In this document: positions 24,890 through 33,769 of the stretch, one piece after another
How positions within the stretch are numbered: position 1 is the stretch's first letter
Layout: the number at the start of each line of letters is the position of its first letter
Assembly: GCA_963728535.1 (NCBI GenBank)
Contig: CAVSKK010000001.1
Span: 1,674,001 to 1,738,000, forward strand
Direction of reading: 5' to 3'
Origin: VAXT01 sp963728535
Lineage (GTDB): Bacteria > Actinomycetota > Thermoleophilia > Gaiellales > Gaiellaceae
DNA length: 64,000 bases
The notes under the pieces: model-generated
Database searches by the model: none
Seen by the model: the letters and a program-made list of their open reading frames with translations, nothing else
Told to the model about the DNA's origin: nothing
Made by a program: the position numbers and the translations under genes

Positions 24890-26046
24890 AGCTCTCTCTC
24901 GCGGACGCGCGACGCATAGCCGTCGCCGGGCAGCTGCTCCCGGCGCCTCGCGGCACGTCGATCGTCGACGTGGTTCGGCACATCGGCTACCTGCAGCTCG
25001 ATCCGACGCGCGCCGTCGAGCGGAATCATCTGCTCGTCTTGTGGAGCCGGCTCGGGAGCTACTCCGTCGAGGAGCTGCAGCGCCTACTCGGCGAGCGCGA
25101 GCTCTACGAGTACTCGGCGGCGATTGTTCCGACCGAGGACTATCCGCTCCACCGGTCGGCGATGCGCCGCTATCCGGCTTACGAGGCCGGTACCGCCTGG
25201 AATGACCGCATCAAGCGCTGGCTCAAGGACAATTCCGTGGCTCAGCGCCGGATCCTCGCTGAGCTTCGTCGAGACGGGCCCCTTGCGTCGCGCGATCTCG
25301 CGGACATCGAAATGCGCCCTTGGGAGTCGACCGGCTGGACCAACGAACGCAACCTCACCCGGATGCTCGAGTTTCTCTCTTTGCAGGGCAAAGTGCTCGT
25401 CTCGAAGCGCGAAGGCGGCCAGCGGCTGTGGGACGTGGCCGAGCACGTCGTACCGGAGCGCCGACGGAAGGAGGCCTCGCCGCCGGTTCGGGAGATCGTG
25501 CGCCAGGCGGCCGACCGTTCGCTGCGTGGGCTCGGCGTCGCAACGCCTCAGGAGGTTCGACTCGAGCCCTTCGTCAACGGCCCATACCCGGGGATCCGCG
25601 AAGCGGCTGAGCAGATCGGTCGCGCGGTGGAGGTCGAGGGCCTCGGGACAAGGCTGATTCACCCGGCTGCCGAGCCGCGGCGCTCGCGACAGACGCTGCT
25701 TCTCTCACCCTTCGACCCGCTGATCCGAAACCGCGAGCGGACGCAGGCGCTCTTCGGCTTCCGCTTCCGGCTCGAGATCTACGTCCCGAAGGACAAGCGT
25801 GAGTTCGGCTTCTTCGTACTTCCGATCCTCCACGGCGATCGGCTGATCGGGCGAGTTGACCCGACGATGGATCGCAAGGCCGGCGTGTTCCGAGTAAACG
25901 CGGTTTACGCGGAGGGAGCGGCGCCGGAGAGCGCGGGACCTGCGATCGCGAGGTCCATCGAGCGACTGGGCAAATGGCTCGGCGCCGGCGAGATCGCGTA
26001 CTCCCGAAAGGTTCCATCCATCTGGGGCGACAGCCTGCGTAACTAA
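24886..26046 (+). CDS. YcaQ-like winged-helix DNA glycosylase (HTH_42), copy 2
   Basis: 386 residues, translationally coupled to copy 1. The same catalytic motif is present as Q37-L-D39 in HIGYLQLDPTRA, followed by LLVLWSRLGSYSVEELQ, a winged-helix segment ending KREGGQRLWDVAEHVVPER, and LLSPFDPLIRNRERTQ and GKWLGAGEIAYSRKVP. It has an extra segment at about 205-260 absent from copy 1. Both copies keep the key residues, so they are probably both active, perhaps on different adducts or as partners. Their place between cbs and metB is unexplained. Confidence 0.88.
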   Translation: MKLSLADARRIAVAGQLLPAPRGTSIVDVVRHIGYLQLDPTRAVERNHLLVLWSRLGSYSVEELQRLLGERELYEYSAAIVPTEDYPLHRSAMRRYPAYEAGTAWNDRIKRWLKDNSVAQRRILAELRRDGPLASRDLADIEMRPWESTGWTNERNLTRMLEFLSLQGKVLVSKREGGQRLWDVAEHVVPERRRKEASPPVREIVRQAADRSLRGLGVATPQEVRLEPFVNGPYPGIREAAEQIGRAVEVEGLGTRLIHPAAEPRRSRQTLLLSPFDPLIRNRERTQALFGFRFRLEIYVPKDKREFGFFVLPILHGDRLIGRVDPTMDRKAGVFRVNAVYAEGAAPESAGPAIARSIERLGKWLGAGEIAYSRKVPSIWGDSLRN

Positions 26047-26055
26047 GATCCAGGC

Positions 26056-27207
26056 ATGGACTTCGAGACCCGCGCCATCCACGACGGCCAGGAGCCTGAT
26101 CCAGCGACTGGCTCGGTCATCGTCCCGATCTACCAGACGTCGACCTATGCGCAGGACGCCGTCGGCGAGAACAAGGGCTACGAGTACTCACGCGCCGCGA
26201 ACCCGACGCGCACGGCGCTGCAGATCTGCCTCGCCTCGCTCGAGAGCGCCGAGCACGGTCTGGCCTTCGCCTCGGGGATGGCGGCGATCACGACGATCAT
26301 GCACCTCGTCCACCCGAGCGAGCACGTCGTCTCGGTCAACGACGTCTACGGCGGGACGTACCGGCTCTTCTCGCAGGTCTATGCGCCCAAGGGCTACGAG
26401 ATCGACTTCCTGTCTGCGCAGGAGATGAACGACGACCTCGCGGGGCGGATCGACGAGCGCACGCGGCTCGTCTGGCTCGAGACCCCCACCAACCCGCTGC
26501 TGAACCTGATCGACATCAAGGCTGCGGCCGAAGCCGCACACGCGGTCGGCGCCATGGTCGTCGTCGACAACACGTTCGCAACGCCGTACCTCCAGCGCCC
26601 GCTCGAGCTGGGCGCGGACATCGTCGTCCACTCGACGACGAAGTACCTCGGCGGGCACTCGGATGTGATCGGCGGCTTCGCGGCGACGAACGACCCGACG
26701 ATCGCGGAGCGCCTGTACTTCCTCCAGAAGTCGCTGGGCGGCGTGCCGGGCCCGTTCGACTCGTGGCTCGTCCTCCGCGGCCTGAAGACGCTGGCGCTGA
26801 GGATGGAGCGTCACTGCGAGAACGCGAAGCGCGTCGTCGAATACCTCGAGTCGCATCAGCACGTCGAGCACGTTTTCTACCCGGGCCTGCCGAGCCATCC
26901 GGGCCATGAGATCGCGAAGCGCCAGATGAAAGATTTCGGCGGCATGGTCTCGTTCCTCGCTGCCTCCGAGGAGGAGGCGGTCGAGCTCGTCGCCCGCACG
27001 AAGGTCTGGACCCTCGCCGAGTCGCTCGGTGGGATCGAGAGCCTGATCGAGCATCCGGGGCGGATGACGCACGCTTCCACGGCCGATTCGCCGTTTGCGG
27101 CTCCCCCGAACCTCGTTCGCCTCTCGGTCGGTATCGAATCGGTCGACGACCTGATCGCGGACCTCGAAGCCGCGCTCGTCCGCTCGCCCGCCGCCGCCGG
27201 CGCTTAG
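26056..27207 (+). CDS. metB: Cystathionine gamma-synthase/lyase
   Basis: 383 residues, Cys/Met metabolism PLP family. The cofactor Lys is K196 in VVHSTTKYLGGHSDVIGG; other marks are YEYSRAANPTRTALQ, FASGMAAI, ETPTNPLLNLIDI and VDNTFATPYLQRPLELGAD, with SLGGIESLIEHPGRMTHAS at the C-terminus. The family includes gamma-synthases and gamma-lyases that cannot be told apart by eye; with cbs two genes upstream, gamma-lyase activity (cystathionine to cysteine) is the more likely role. It begins 9 bases after the second glycosylase gene. Confidence 0.9.
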   Translation: MDFETRAIHDGQEPDPATGSVIVPIYQTSTYAQDAVGENKGYEYSRAANPTRTALQICLASLESAEHGLAFASGMAAITTIMHLVHPSEHVVSVNDVYGGTYRLFSQVYAPKGYEIDFLSAQEMNDDLAGRIDERTRLVWLETPTNPLLNLIDIKAAAEAAHAVGAMVVVDNTFATPYLQRPLELGADIVVHSTTKYLGGHSDVIGGFAATNDPTIAERLYFLQKSLGGVPGPFDSWLVLRGLKTLALRMERHCENAKRVVEYLESHQHVEHVFYPGLPSHPGHEIAKRQMKDFGGMVSFLAASEEEAVELVARTKVWTLAESLGGIESLIEHPGRMTHASTADSPFAAPPNLVRLSVGIESVDDLIADLEAALVRSPAAAGA

Positions 27208-27217
27208 TCGCGCCGAA

Positions 27218-28378
27218 TCAACCTCGTACGACCCGAATTCTCAGCGCGTAGAGACGTGTCCTCTCACTTGCCGACCCTTTCTCCTCGAGCCAGACTATTC
27301 GGCCTTTGGCTGTAGCTAGCTGGGATGGTCTCCAACGTGCATTGGCCAGCGTCGAAGTGCGGCCACTCCTGCTGACATAGCGCAGGACACGTCGGTCAAA
27401 GAACACGGCTCCGTCTGCGACAAGCTGGGCCGGGCTATCCAGTATTTCCCGCGGAATGCTGATCTCGAGACGGCCCGTCAACGCGTCAAAGAGGTCAACT
27501 CTCTTCCGATCCGCAGCCATGAACAGCGATTCCGAGAGTGCAAGTGACTCGGGCCCGACCTCAAACGGAGGAAGCGGTCCCCACCTTGCCAAGAGAAAGC
27601 CGTCGCGTAGCCTGCGCAACTCGACACCCTCGGGATCAAAAACCGCGATCTTCGTGCCGTGGACGGCGAGACCACCGCGAGGAGCGACAGGGACCTCCCG
27701 AGCCCTGCCGTCGCGGACAAGCCTCTTGATGATCGTGCGCTCACCGTCTCCATACGACCCGACCTGGAATTGAGCGACCAGCGAGCCGCCCGAAGAGTCG
27801 ATCATCGGAGAACGGAATTCGCACCCGTCCGGGTCGCAGGGTCGTACCCCACCTCCTAGCGACCTTGTTCGGCGGCCGCCGAAGCTCGCAGTGAAGATGC
27901 TTGCGGCGGCTTCGGTATTGCCCGCCGAAGAGATTGCCCATACGGCGCGAGATCCTCTCAGCGCGATGTCGCCAATGCTGCGTCCGTCGCAATAGGGGCT
28001 GCTGACAATCCCAGGACGCTGATCCGGAATTCGAAGGAAGCGCACTCGGCAGCCGGAACCAGCCCACGCGATGAAGTCACCATCAGCATCGAAGGCTCGA
28101 CCGGACGGCCCCAGATACGCATGTCGCCAAGTGGCAATCAGGACCGGGGAACCGATGGGCCGCACGTCGGTAGCGCCGGTTGATCCGGTCGGTTGCGAGG
28201 TCAGTGCGCGAAAGGTCGATCCGCCTGACCCCGCTGCAGGCAACACGATCAAAAAGGGGAGAGTGATCGCGAGCAGAACCCCGACCCGGCAGCTGGCACC
28301 CACGGCCGCCGATGCTATTCCCTTCGGGAACTTTGTGCAATAGATGACAAGTAGATCAGGGAACTTCGGCCCCGGCAC
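27218..28378 (-). CDS. Exported protein of unknown function, possible beta-propeller
   Basis: Up to 386 residues. The N-terminus has a hydrophobic export segment (VGVLLAITLPFLIVLPAAG) at about 32-50; the true start may be a GTG close before it, since the first 25 codons look unlike a signal peptide. After it come strand-rich repeats such as DADGDFIAWAGSGCRVRFL, ALRGSRAVWAISSAGNTEA and TKIAVFDPEGVELRRL, which suggest a WD/TolB-like propeller. Base use is slightly less GC-rich than its neighbours. No family recognised with certainty. Confidence 0.65.
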   Translation of the reverse strand: MPGPKFPDLLVIYCTKFPKGIASAAVGASCRVGVLLAITLPFLIVLPAAGSGGSTFRALTSQPTGSTGATDVRPIGSPVLIATWRHAYLGPSGRAFDADGDFIAWAGSGCRVRFLRIPDQRPGIVSSPYCDGRSIGDIALRGSRAVWAISSAGNTEAAASIFTASFGGRRTRSLGGGVRPCDPDGCEFRSPMIDSSGGSLVAQFQVGSYGDGERTIIKRLVRDGRAREVPVAPRGGLAVHGTKIAVFDPEGVELRRLRDGFLLARWGPLPPFEVGPESLALSESLFMAADRKRVDLFDALTGRLEISIPREILDSPAQLVADGAVFFDRRVLRYVSRSGRTSTLANARWRPSQLATAKGRIVWLEEKGSASERTRLYALRIRVVRG

Positions 28379-28416
28379 CGGTGTAAACGCTGAGATCCAA
28401 CGTGAAAGGAGTCCCG

Positions 28417-29007
28417 ATGAAACGCATCCTCTTTCTCCTTACGATCGCAGCGCTCGCACTGCCTACGGCGGCCCTCGCCAAGGGACCGTCCGAGGCGACG
28501 ATCACAGGACCGGGCCTCGGCAAGGCGATCACCATCGTCGGCGCGGAGGAGGAAGGCTCCCCGCTGATGAGCTTTGCGGAGCAGGCCGGTTTCTTCCAGG
28601 CGGCTTTCGGCCAAGAGCCTGACCCGATGCTCCCGAGCAAGCCCAAAGGAGATCTCGGCCCGAAGTACCGGATCGAGTACAAGGTCCCGGGCCCGGACAA
28701 CGACACGTTCCAGATCAGCCAGGACCTCTATCCGTACGCGAGTCCTTCCGTGGTGACGTACACGAAGCCGGGGCAGGCGATCTTCGACTCCACGACCCGA
28801 GGTGGCTGGTTCGAGGCGCCGCTGCTCAAGGACACTCTCCTCGCCGCGGGCCTGCCGAAGACCGCAGTCACAGCCCAGGCTCAGAGCTCCAGCTCCGCTG
28901 GGTTCTCGGCTACCGGATGGCTCGCAGTAGTCATCGGCATCGCACTCGTGGTCGGGTCGGCAGCCTGGTTCTACATGCGCCGACAACCCCGAAACGCTCC
29001 AGCCTGA
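28417..29007 (+). CDS. Membrane-anchored secreted protein of unknown function
   Basis: 196 residues from ATG at 28417, set by an AAAGGAG site 7 bases upstream; an earlier in-frame ATG would place that site inside the gene. Signal peptide KRILFLLTIAALALPTAALA, an extracellular domain with many prolines and charged residues, and a C-terminal membrane segment (WLAVVIGIALVVGSAAWFYM) followed by a basic tail. So the domain sits outside, held by its C-terminus. No known family recognised. Divergent from the preceding - strand gene. Confidence 0.75.
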   Translation: MKRILFLLTIAALALPTAALAKGPSEATITGPGLGKAITIVGAEEEGSPLMSFAEQAGFFQAAFGQEPDPMLPSKPKGDLGPKYRIEYKVPGPDNDTFQISQDLYPYASPSVVTYTKPGQAIFDSTTRGGWFEAPLLKDTLLAAGLPKTAVTAQAQSSSSAGFSATGWLAVVIGIALVVGSAAWFYMRRQPRNAPA

Positions 29008-29016
29008 GCTTCTCTA

Positions 29017-29052
29017 CATAGGATCCGGCGCGTGCTTGCGCCGGATCCTATG
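29017..29052 (+). repeat. 15-base perfect inverted repeat over the start of the metallo-hydrolase gene
   Basis: Arms CATAGGATCCGGCGC (29017-29031) and GCGCCGGATCCTATG (29038-29052) with a 6-base loop GTGCTT. The loop contains the GTG start at 29032, and the right arm contains the ATG at 29050. In mRNA this would form a very stable hairpin that either ends transcription of the upstream gene or hides the start of the downstream one. Confidence 0.7.
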
Positions 29053-29883
29053 GACCTTCATCACCTGGGCGACGAGCACGTGATCGGCGTTTACCTGGTG
29101 GAGACCGCTGACGGGCTCGCGCTCAACGACTGTGGGCCCTCGACGTGCATCCCGGCCCTCGAAGAGCGGCTCGCGGAACGCGGTCTAGCCCTCACGGACA
29201 TCCGCCACCTGCTGCTCTCGCACATCCACCTCGACCACGCAGGCGCCGCCGGAGTGCTTGTCCGCAAGCATCCGGGGCTCCAGGTTCATGTCTCGGAGAT
29301 CGGCGCGCCGCACCTCGTCGATCCCTCCAAGCTCGAGGGAAGCGCTCGCCGACTCTACGGCGACGAGTTCGACACGCTCTGGGGAGAGCTGGCCCCGGTC
29401 CCGCAAGAGAACGTCCACATCGTCGGCGAGGAGGTGCTCGGCCTCGCCTGCTTCCTGTCACCGGGCCACGCCTCGCACCACGTTTGCTACCTGGACCGCG
29501 AAGGCACGCTCTACACGGGTGATGCGGCCGGAGTTCGCATCGTGCCGAACCGCCACATCATGCCGGTGGCCCCGCCCCCGGACATCGACCTCGAGGCCTG
29601 GGAGCGGACGATCGACGAGCTCGAGCGCCGCGTCCCGCAGCGGCTCGCGCTCATCCACTTCGGGGTTGTCGAGCACCCGAGCGACCACCTGCGCCGGTTG
29701 CGCAGGCAGCTTCGGCTCTGGGGCCAGCGGGTACGCCAGGGAATGACCGAGGAGGAGTTCACCGAGGCGGCCCGCGCCGACCTCGAGGAGGAGACAGGCG
29801 AAGCGCCGTACTACGAGCGAGCGGCGCCGCTCTGGCAGTCGTATCTGGGCCTCAAGCGCTACTGGGACAAGCTGGCTGCTTAG
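29032..29883 (+). CDS. Metallo-beta-lactamase fold hydrolase
   Basis: 283 residues from GTG (or 277 from ATG at 29050). The dinuclear metal motif HxHxDH is intact in LLLSHIHLDHAGAAG, with later ligands in LSPGHASHHVCYLD, YTGDAAG and LIHFGVVEHPSDH. The C-terminal 60 residues are helical (RQLRLWGQRVRQGMTEEEF). Such proteins hydrolyse thioesters, lactones or other esters; the substrate is unknown. The start region lies in a 15-base inverted repeat. Converges with the glycosyltransferase gene, overlapping its end by 4 bases. Confidence 0.88.
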   Translation: MLAPDPMDLHHLGDEHVIGVYLVETADGLALNDCGPSTCIPALEERLAERGLALTDIRHLLLSHIHLDHAGAAGVLVRKHPGLQVHVSEIGAPHLVDPSKLEGSARRLYGDEFDTLWGELAPVPQENVHIVGEEVLGLACFLSPGHASHHVCYLDREGTLYTGDAAGVRIVPNRHIMPVAPPPDIDLEAWERTIDELERRVPQRLALIHFGVVEHPSDHLRRLRRQLRLWGQRVRQGMTEEEFTEAARADLEEETGEAPYYERAAPLWQSYLGLKRYWDKLAA

Positions 29884-30935
29884 TTCTTCGCGCGGCCGAT
29901 GGCCTCGCGGTACGTGCGCTCGTAGTCACCGACCATCCGCTCCGGGGCGAAGCGCTCCTCGACGTAGCGCCTGCACTCGAACGGATCGAGCGAATCGGCC
30001 TGCTCGAGAGCCTCGGCCATCTGGCGATAGTTGTCCACGATGATGCCGCTCCGCCCATGCTCGATCACCTCGGGCACGGCGCCGTACCGGGTGGCGATCA
30101 CCGGGGTCCCGCACGCCATCGACTCGACCATGACGAGGCCGAACGGCTCCTCCCACTCGATCGGGAAGAGCGTGGCGCGCGCGTCCTGGAGGAGCTCGAC
30201 CTTCCGGCCGTGCGTCACCTCCCCCAGGTACTCGATCCCGCCGTGACCGAGGTGCGGCTCGATGAACTCCGCGAAGTACTGACGCTCCTTCGGCTCCCGA
30301 TTCTTGCCCGCCAGCTTCAGGGGCATGTCGAGCTCCATGGCGACCGCGACCGCGCGGTGGGCGCCCTTGTCCGGGCTGAACCGCCCCAGGAAGAGGAGGT
30401 ACTCGCCGCGATGGGGCTTGCAGGGGTAGAGCGAGAAGTCGATCGCGTTCGGGATCGTCGCCGCCCAGGGCAGATCGGGCATCGGGCCCCGCTGGTTCTC
30501 GGAGATGGAGATCAGGCCGACGCCGCGGGAGGTCTCGGCGATCGCCCCGTACGCGTCCTGCGCATCATGCGTGTCGAGCGGCCCATGCACGGTGTGGAGG
30601 ACCGGTGTGTCGACGAGGCCGCCGAGAGCCGCGCCCGTGATCCCGGAATGGTCGTTGATCACGTCGAACTCGTCCGCCCGCCTGTAGCACGCCATGGCGT
30701 GTCGCAGCTCGGGCAACGAGCGCCCGATCAGCTCACTCGGCGCCTTGTCGAACACGTAGGCGAGGGTCGCCTTGGTCAGCGAGTCCCCCGAGGCGAACAG
30801 AGTCACCTCGTGTCCCGCATCCGCGAGCCCGTCGGCGAGCAGCGAGACCACGAGCTCGATGCCTCCGTAGCCCGTGGGAGGGACCGGAAACCAGACGGGC
30901 GAGAGCACCGCCACCTTCAACCTGTCGTCACTCAC
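29880..30935 (-). CDS. Family 4 glycosyltransferase (GT-B)
   Basis: 351 residues. The N-terminal Rossmann domain begins LKVAVLSPVWFPVPPTGYGGIELVV with the glycine-rich acceptor loop; the C-terminal donor-binding domain has YLLFLGRFSPDKGAHRAVAVA and the E-x7-E region in EWEEPFGLVMVESMACGTPVIATR. GT4 enzymes move sugars from nucleotide donors with retention. It overlaps the debranching-enzyme gene upstream by 8 bases, so the two probably act together on a glucan or glycolipid. Acceptor not identifiable. Confidence 0.9.
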   Translation of the reverse strand: MSDDRLKVAVLSPVWFPVPPTGYGGIELVVSLLADGLADAGHEVTLFASGDSLTKATLAYVFDKAPSELIGRSLPELRHAMACYRRADEFDVINDHSGITGAALGGLVDTPVLHTVHGPLDTHDAQDAYGAIAETSRGVGLISISENQRGPMPDLPWAATIPNAIDFSLYPCKPHRGEYLLFLGRFSPDKGAHRAVAVAMELDMPLKLAGKNREPKERQYFAEFIEPHLGHGGIEYLGEVTHGRKVELLQDARATLFPIEWEEPFGLVMVESMACGTPVIATRYGAVPEVIEHGRSGIIVDNYRQMAEALEQADSLDPFECRRYVEERFAPERMVGDYERTYREAIGRAKN

Positions 30936-32991
30936 TCTCTTCGACCTTCACTCTCGCATCTTCGACGCGCACGTCCCAGATTCGATCAAATGCGCGCAGC
31001 CCGGTCAGCTTCAACGTTCCCGCCCAGGCCGGGAGCTCGAGTGGCAGGACCGACCGCAGCTGGAACTGCCGTCTCTCGGGCCGCAAGCCCAGCAGGACTT
31101 GGAGGAGAAGCACCGGAGCGCCTGCCGCCCACGCCTGGGGCCGCGCGGCCGTTGGGTAGGCAATCGGGAACGGCGTCTCCGCACGGGGAAGTCCGGCAAA
31201 GACCTCCGGCAACTGGTGGTCGAAGTGCCCTGCGGCGTTCAGCATTCGCCGGATGATCCGGTGCGCCTCGGGCCAGCGGGCGTACCGGGCGAGCCCCCAG
31301 GCGATGAGCGAATTGTCGTGAGGCCAGACCGTGCCGTTGTGGTACGAGAGCGGATTGAACCCCGCGTCGGCCGCCGACATCGTCCGGACGCCCCACCCGG
31401 ACCAGAGATCCGGCCCCATCAGGCGGTCGACGACACGGTCGACGCGCTCCGGCGGGACGATGCCGCTCCAGAGCAGATGTCCGATGTTCGAGCAGAGCGA
31501 GTCCACCTGCCGCTTCTCGCCGTCGAGCGCAAGGACGTAGAAGCCGCCTCGCTCGTCCGACCAGAACGCCTCGTCGAACCGCTGTCGAAGCTCGTCCGCC
31601 TCGCGGTCGAGCCGGTCTGCGAGCTCGCGCTCGCGCCAGACCTCCCGCGCAAGCTCGGCCATCCGGCGCTTGGCGTCGTAGACGTAGCCCTGAACCTCGA
31701 CCGGTGCGATCGGCCCCTGGGCGAGCGAGCCGTCCGAGAAGCGCTGCGAGTCCCAGGAGTCCTTCCACGACTGGTTGTGGAGGCCGGTCTCGTTCCGCCG
31801 CTCGTACTCGACGAAGCCGTCGCCGTCGCGGTCTCCGTGCTCGTCGATCCAGGCTAGGGCCCGCAGCGCCGGATCCTTGAACCGGCGCACGAGCGCCGCG
31901 TCGTCCGTCCAGCGCCAGACCTCGGAGAGCAGGACCAGATAGAGCGGCGTCGCGTCGATCGTGCCGTAGTAGCGCTCGAACCAATGCTTCGCTGCCTTGC
32001 CGCGCCGGATCTCGTGCACGATCTTCCCGGGCTCGGCGTCGATCGAGGCATCGTCCTCGGTCGCCTGGAGCTCGGCGAGGACCTCGAGCGCGCTGTGGGC
32101 GAGCTCGGGGCCGAACAAGAGTGTTTGCAAGCACGTGATGATCGTGTCGCGCCCGAAGACGGTCATGAACCAGGGCATCCCGGCCGCGGGCAGGTTCCCG
32201 AGCCCGTTCCCGCCACGCAGGCGCAGCGACGCGATGTCCGAGACCGACCGCGGGAACGCGTGGTCGAGGTCGTCCCAGGAGGCTCGCAGCTTCGGAACGC
32301 GCAGGTTCCAGGCGGTCAGCGACGCCTCGATCCGCTCGCGCTCCTCGCCAAAACGGCGGTGGGCGACCTGCGGCCGAACGACTTCGGTGTCGAGCGACGG
32401 GACGACGTCCACGCCCAGCTCCCAGGCGCTACGGGGCTCGAGCTCGATCCAGTAGCGAACCTTGTCCGACTCGATGTGTCCGCGCTCGGAGAGAATCACC
32501 TGCGTCCGTGCGGGGAAGCTCTCGTCCTCGAACACGAACTGGTTCTCCTCCTCCTCGTAGCGCGCCTCGGCAAGCTGCGGCAGAGGAGGCGCCTGGACTG
32601 GATCGCCGAGCGCGAAGTCGTGGCTCTTGACGGCGAAGATGTCCGCGAAGTCGTTGCCGATGTCGAGGGTGAGCTCGAAGCCGACCTTCTCCATGCTCTC
32701 GTTCTGCACGCGGAAGCGATCCTGCATGCCTTCGCCCACGAACCGGTGGCGGGCGATCGAGATCGCATCCTGGGGGAGCTCGCCCGCGAGTGGGTTCCGC
32801 AGGTAGAACGCGGCCGAGTAGTACTCCACTCGACCCGAGGAGAGCAGCAGCGGGCGCTCGCCGTTGATCCTCAGCTCCAAGCGCGACAGGAAGCGCGTGT
32901 CGAACGCGTAGAGCCCGCTCGTCGTGAACGTGAAGTCGCCGTTCTGATCGCTGATGCAGAAGTTCGACCCTTCGAGGATCGTGGTCGCCAC
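30928..32991 (-). CDS. Glycogen-debranching-type amylo-alpha-1,6-glucosidase family protein
   Basis: 687 residues. The N-terminal beta-sandwich domain (about 1-240, ILEGSNFCISDQNGDFTF to FVFEDESFPARTQVIL) is the N-terminal glycogen-debranching domain, and the rest is an (alpha/alpha)6 barrel like GH15/GH133: GMPWFMTVFGRDTIITCLQ, DSQRFSDGSLAQGPIAPVEVQ, and PLSYHNGTVWPHDNSLIAWG, where acidic residues and the YHNG-VWPHD loop form the active site. It would hydrolyse alpha-glucosidic linkages in the cytoplasm. It starts one base after the SDR gene and precedes the GT4 gene. Confidence 0.85.
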   Translation of the reverse strand: MATTILEGSNFCISDQNGDFTFTTSGLYAFDTRFLSRLELRINGERPLLLSSGRVEYYSAAFYLRNPLAGELPQDAISIARHRFVGEGMQDRFRVQNESMEKVGFELTLDIGNDFADIFAVKSHDFALGDPVQAPPLPQLAEARYEEEENQFVFEDESFPARTQVILSERGHIESDKVRYWIELEPRSAWELGVDVVPSLDTEVVRPQVAHRRFGEERERIEASLTAWNLRVPKLRASWDDLDHAFPRSVSDIASLRLRGGNGLGNLPAAGMPWFMTVFGRDTIITCLQTLLFGPELAHSALEVLAELQATEDDASIDAEPGKIVHEIRRGKAAKHWFERYYGTIDATPLYLVLLSEVWRWTDDAALVRRFKDPALRALAWIDEHGDRDGDGFVEYERRNETGLHNQSWKDSWDSQRFSDGSLAQGPIAPVEVQGYVYDAKRRMAELAREVWRERELADRLDREADELRQRFDEAFWSDERGGFYVLALDGEKRQVDSLCSNIGHLLWSGIVPPERVDRVVDRLMGPDLWSGWGVRTMSAADAGFNPLSYHNGTVWPHDNSLIAWGLARYARWPEAHRIIRRMLNAAGHFDHQLPEVFAGLPRAETPFPIAYPTAARPQAWAAGAPVLLLQVLLGLRPERRQFQLRSVLPLELPAWAGTLKLTGLRAFDRIWDVRVEDARVKVEESE

Positions 32992-32992
32992 G

Positions 32993-33769
32993 CTACGACC
33001 GCGCGATTCGCGTCGGGTTGGACTGGGCGAGCGCCTTGACGACCAGCTCGTCGACGTTGACGTGCTGCGGGCGCGTGACCGCGAACAGCACGCACTCGGC
33101 GACGTCCTGCGGCGTCAGCGGCTGCACTCCTTCGTAGATGCTCTTCGCCTTCTCCTCGTCGCCGCGGAAGCGGACGAGCGAGAACTCCGTCTCGACGAGC
33201 CCTGGGTCGACGGTCGTCACGTGAATGGGGCGGCCGAGCAGATCCTCGCGGAGGGCGTACGTGAAGCCACGGACAGCGAACTTGGACGCGACGTAGCCGG
33301 CGGCGTTCTCGTACGCCTGCCTTCCGGCAACCGAGCCGATGTTGACGATGTGGCCTCCGTCGTGGATGTGCGGCAGGCAGAGACGCGTCATGCGCATCAG
33401 GCCGAGGACGTTCGTCTCGACCATCGTTACGTCGTCCTCTTCGAGACTTTCCCAGACCGGCTCGCGCCCGAGCGCGAGACCGGCGTTGTTGACGAGGACG
33501 TCAAAGCCGCCGAGCTCGGCGTGGGCCCGCTCGACGAATCGTTCGGAGCTCGCCTGATCGGTGACGTCGAGATCGAGGGCGAAGAGCCCGTCCCGATCGG
33601 GCAGGCGATCGACCCGTCTCGCGCCGACGGTGACTCGTGCGCCCGCCTCCGCGAGCGCCTGCGCGGTCGCCGCCCCGATTCCGCTCGAGGCGCCCGTGAC
33701 GACGGCGGTCTTTCCTACGAGGGACAAGAGGCGGACATTATCCGGCCCGGCCCCTGCGTCTCGGATCAA
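32993..33769 (-). CDS. Short-chain dehydrogenase/reductase
   Basis: 258 residues from TTG overlapping the previous gene's stop (TTGA), or 244 from a second TTG at 33727, which opens as the more usual SLVGKTAVVTG. Classical SDR features: NAD(P) loop TGASSGIGAATA, NNAG, catalytic Ser in IGSVAG and YxxxK in GYVASKFAVRG. The ARRVDRL pattern after the second strand suggests NADP. It could reduce or oxidise a sugar or lipid carbonyl; its neighbour genes act on glycans. Confidence 0.9.
   Translation of the reverse strand: MIRDAGAGPDNVRLLSLVGKTAVVTGASSGIGAATAQALAEAGARVTVGARRVDRLPDRDGLFALDLDVTDQASSERFVERAHAELGGFDVLVNNAGLALGREPVWESLEEDDVTMVETNVLGLMRMTRLCLPHIHDGGHIVNIGSVAGRQAYENAAGYVASKFAVRGFTYALREDLLGRPIHVTTVDPGLVETEFSLVRFRGDEEKAKSIYEGVQPLTPQDVAECVLFAVTRPQHVNVDELVVKALAQSNPTRIARS

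Noticed and set aside
30057..31256. A 399-codon + strand frame
   Set aside because: Antisense of the GT4 and debranching genes, which have clear family motifs.
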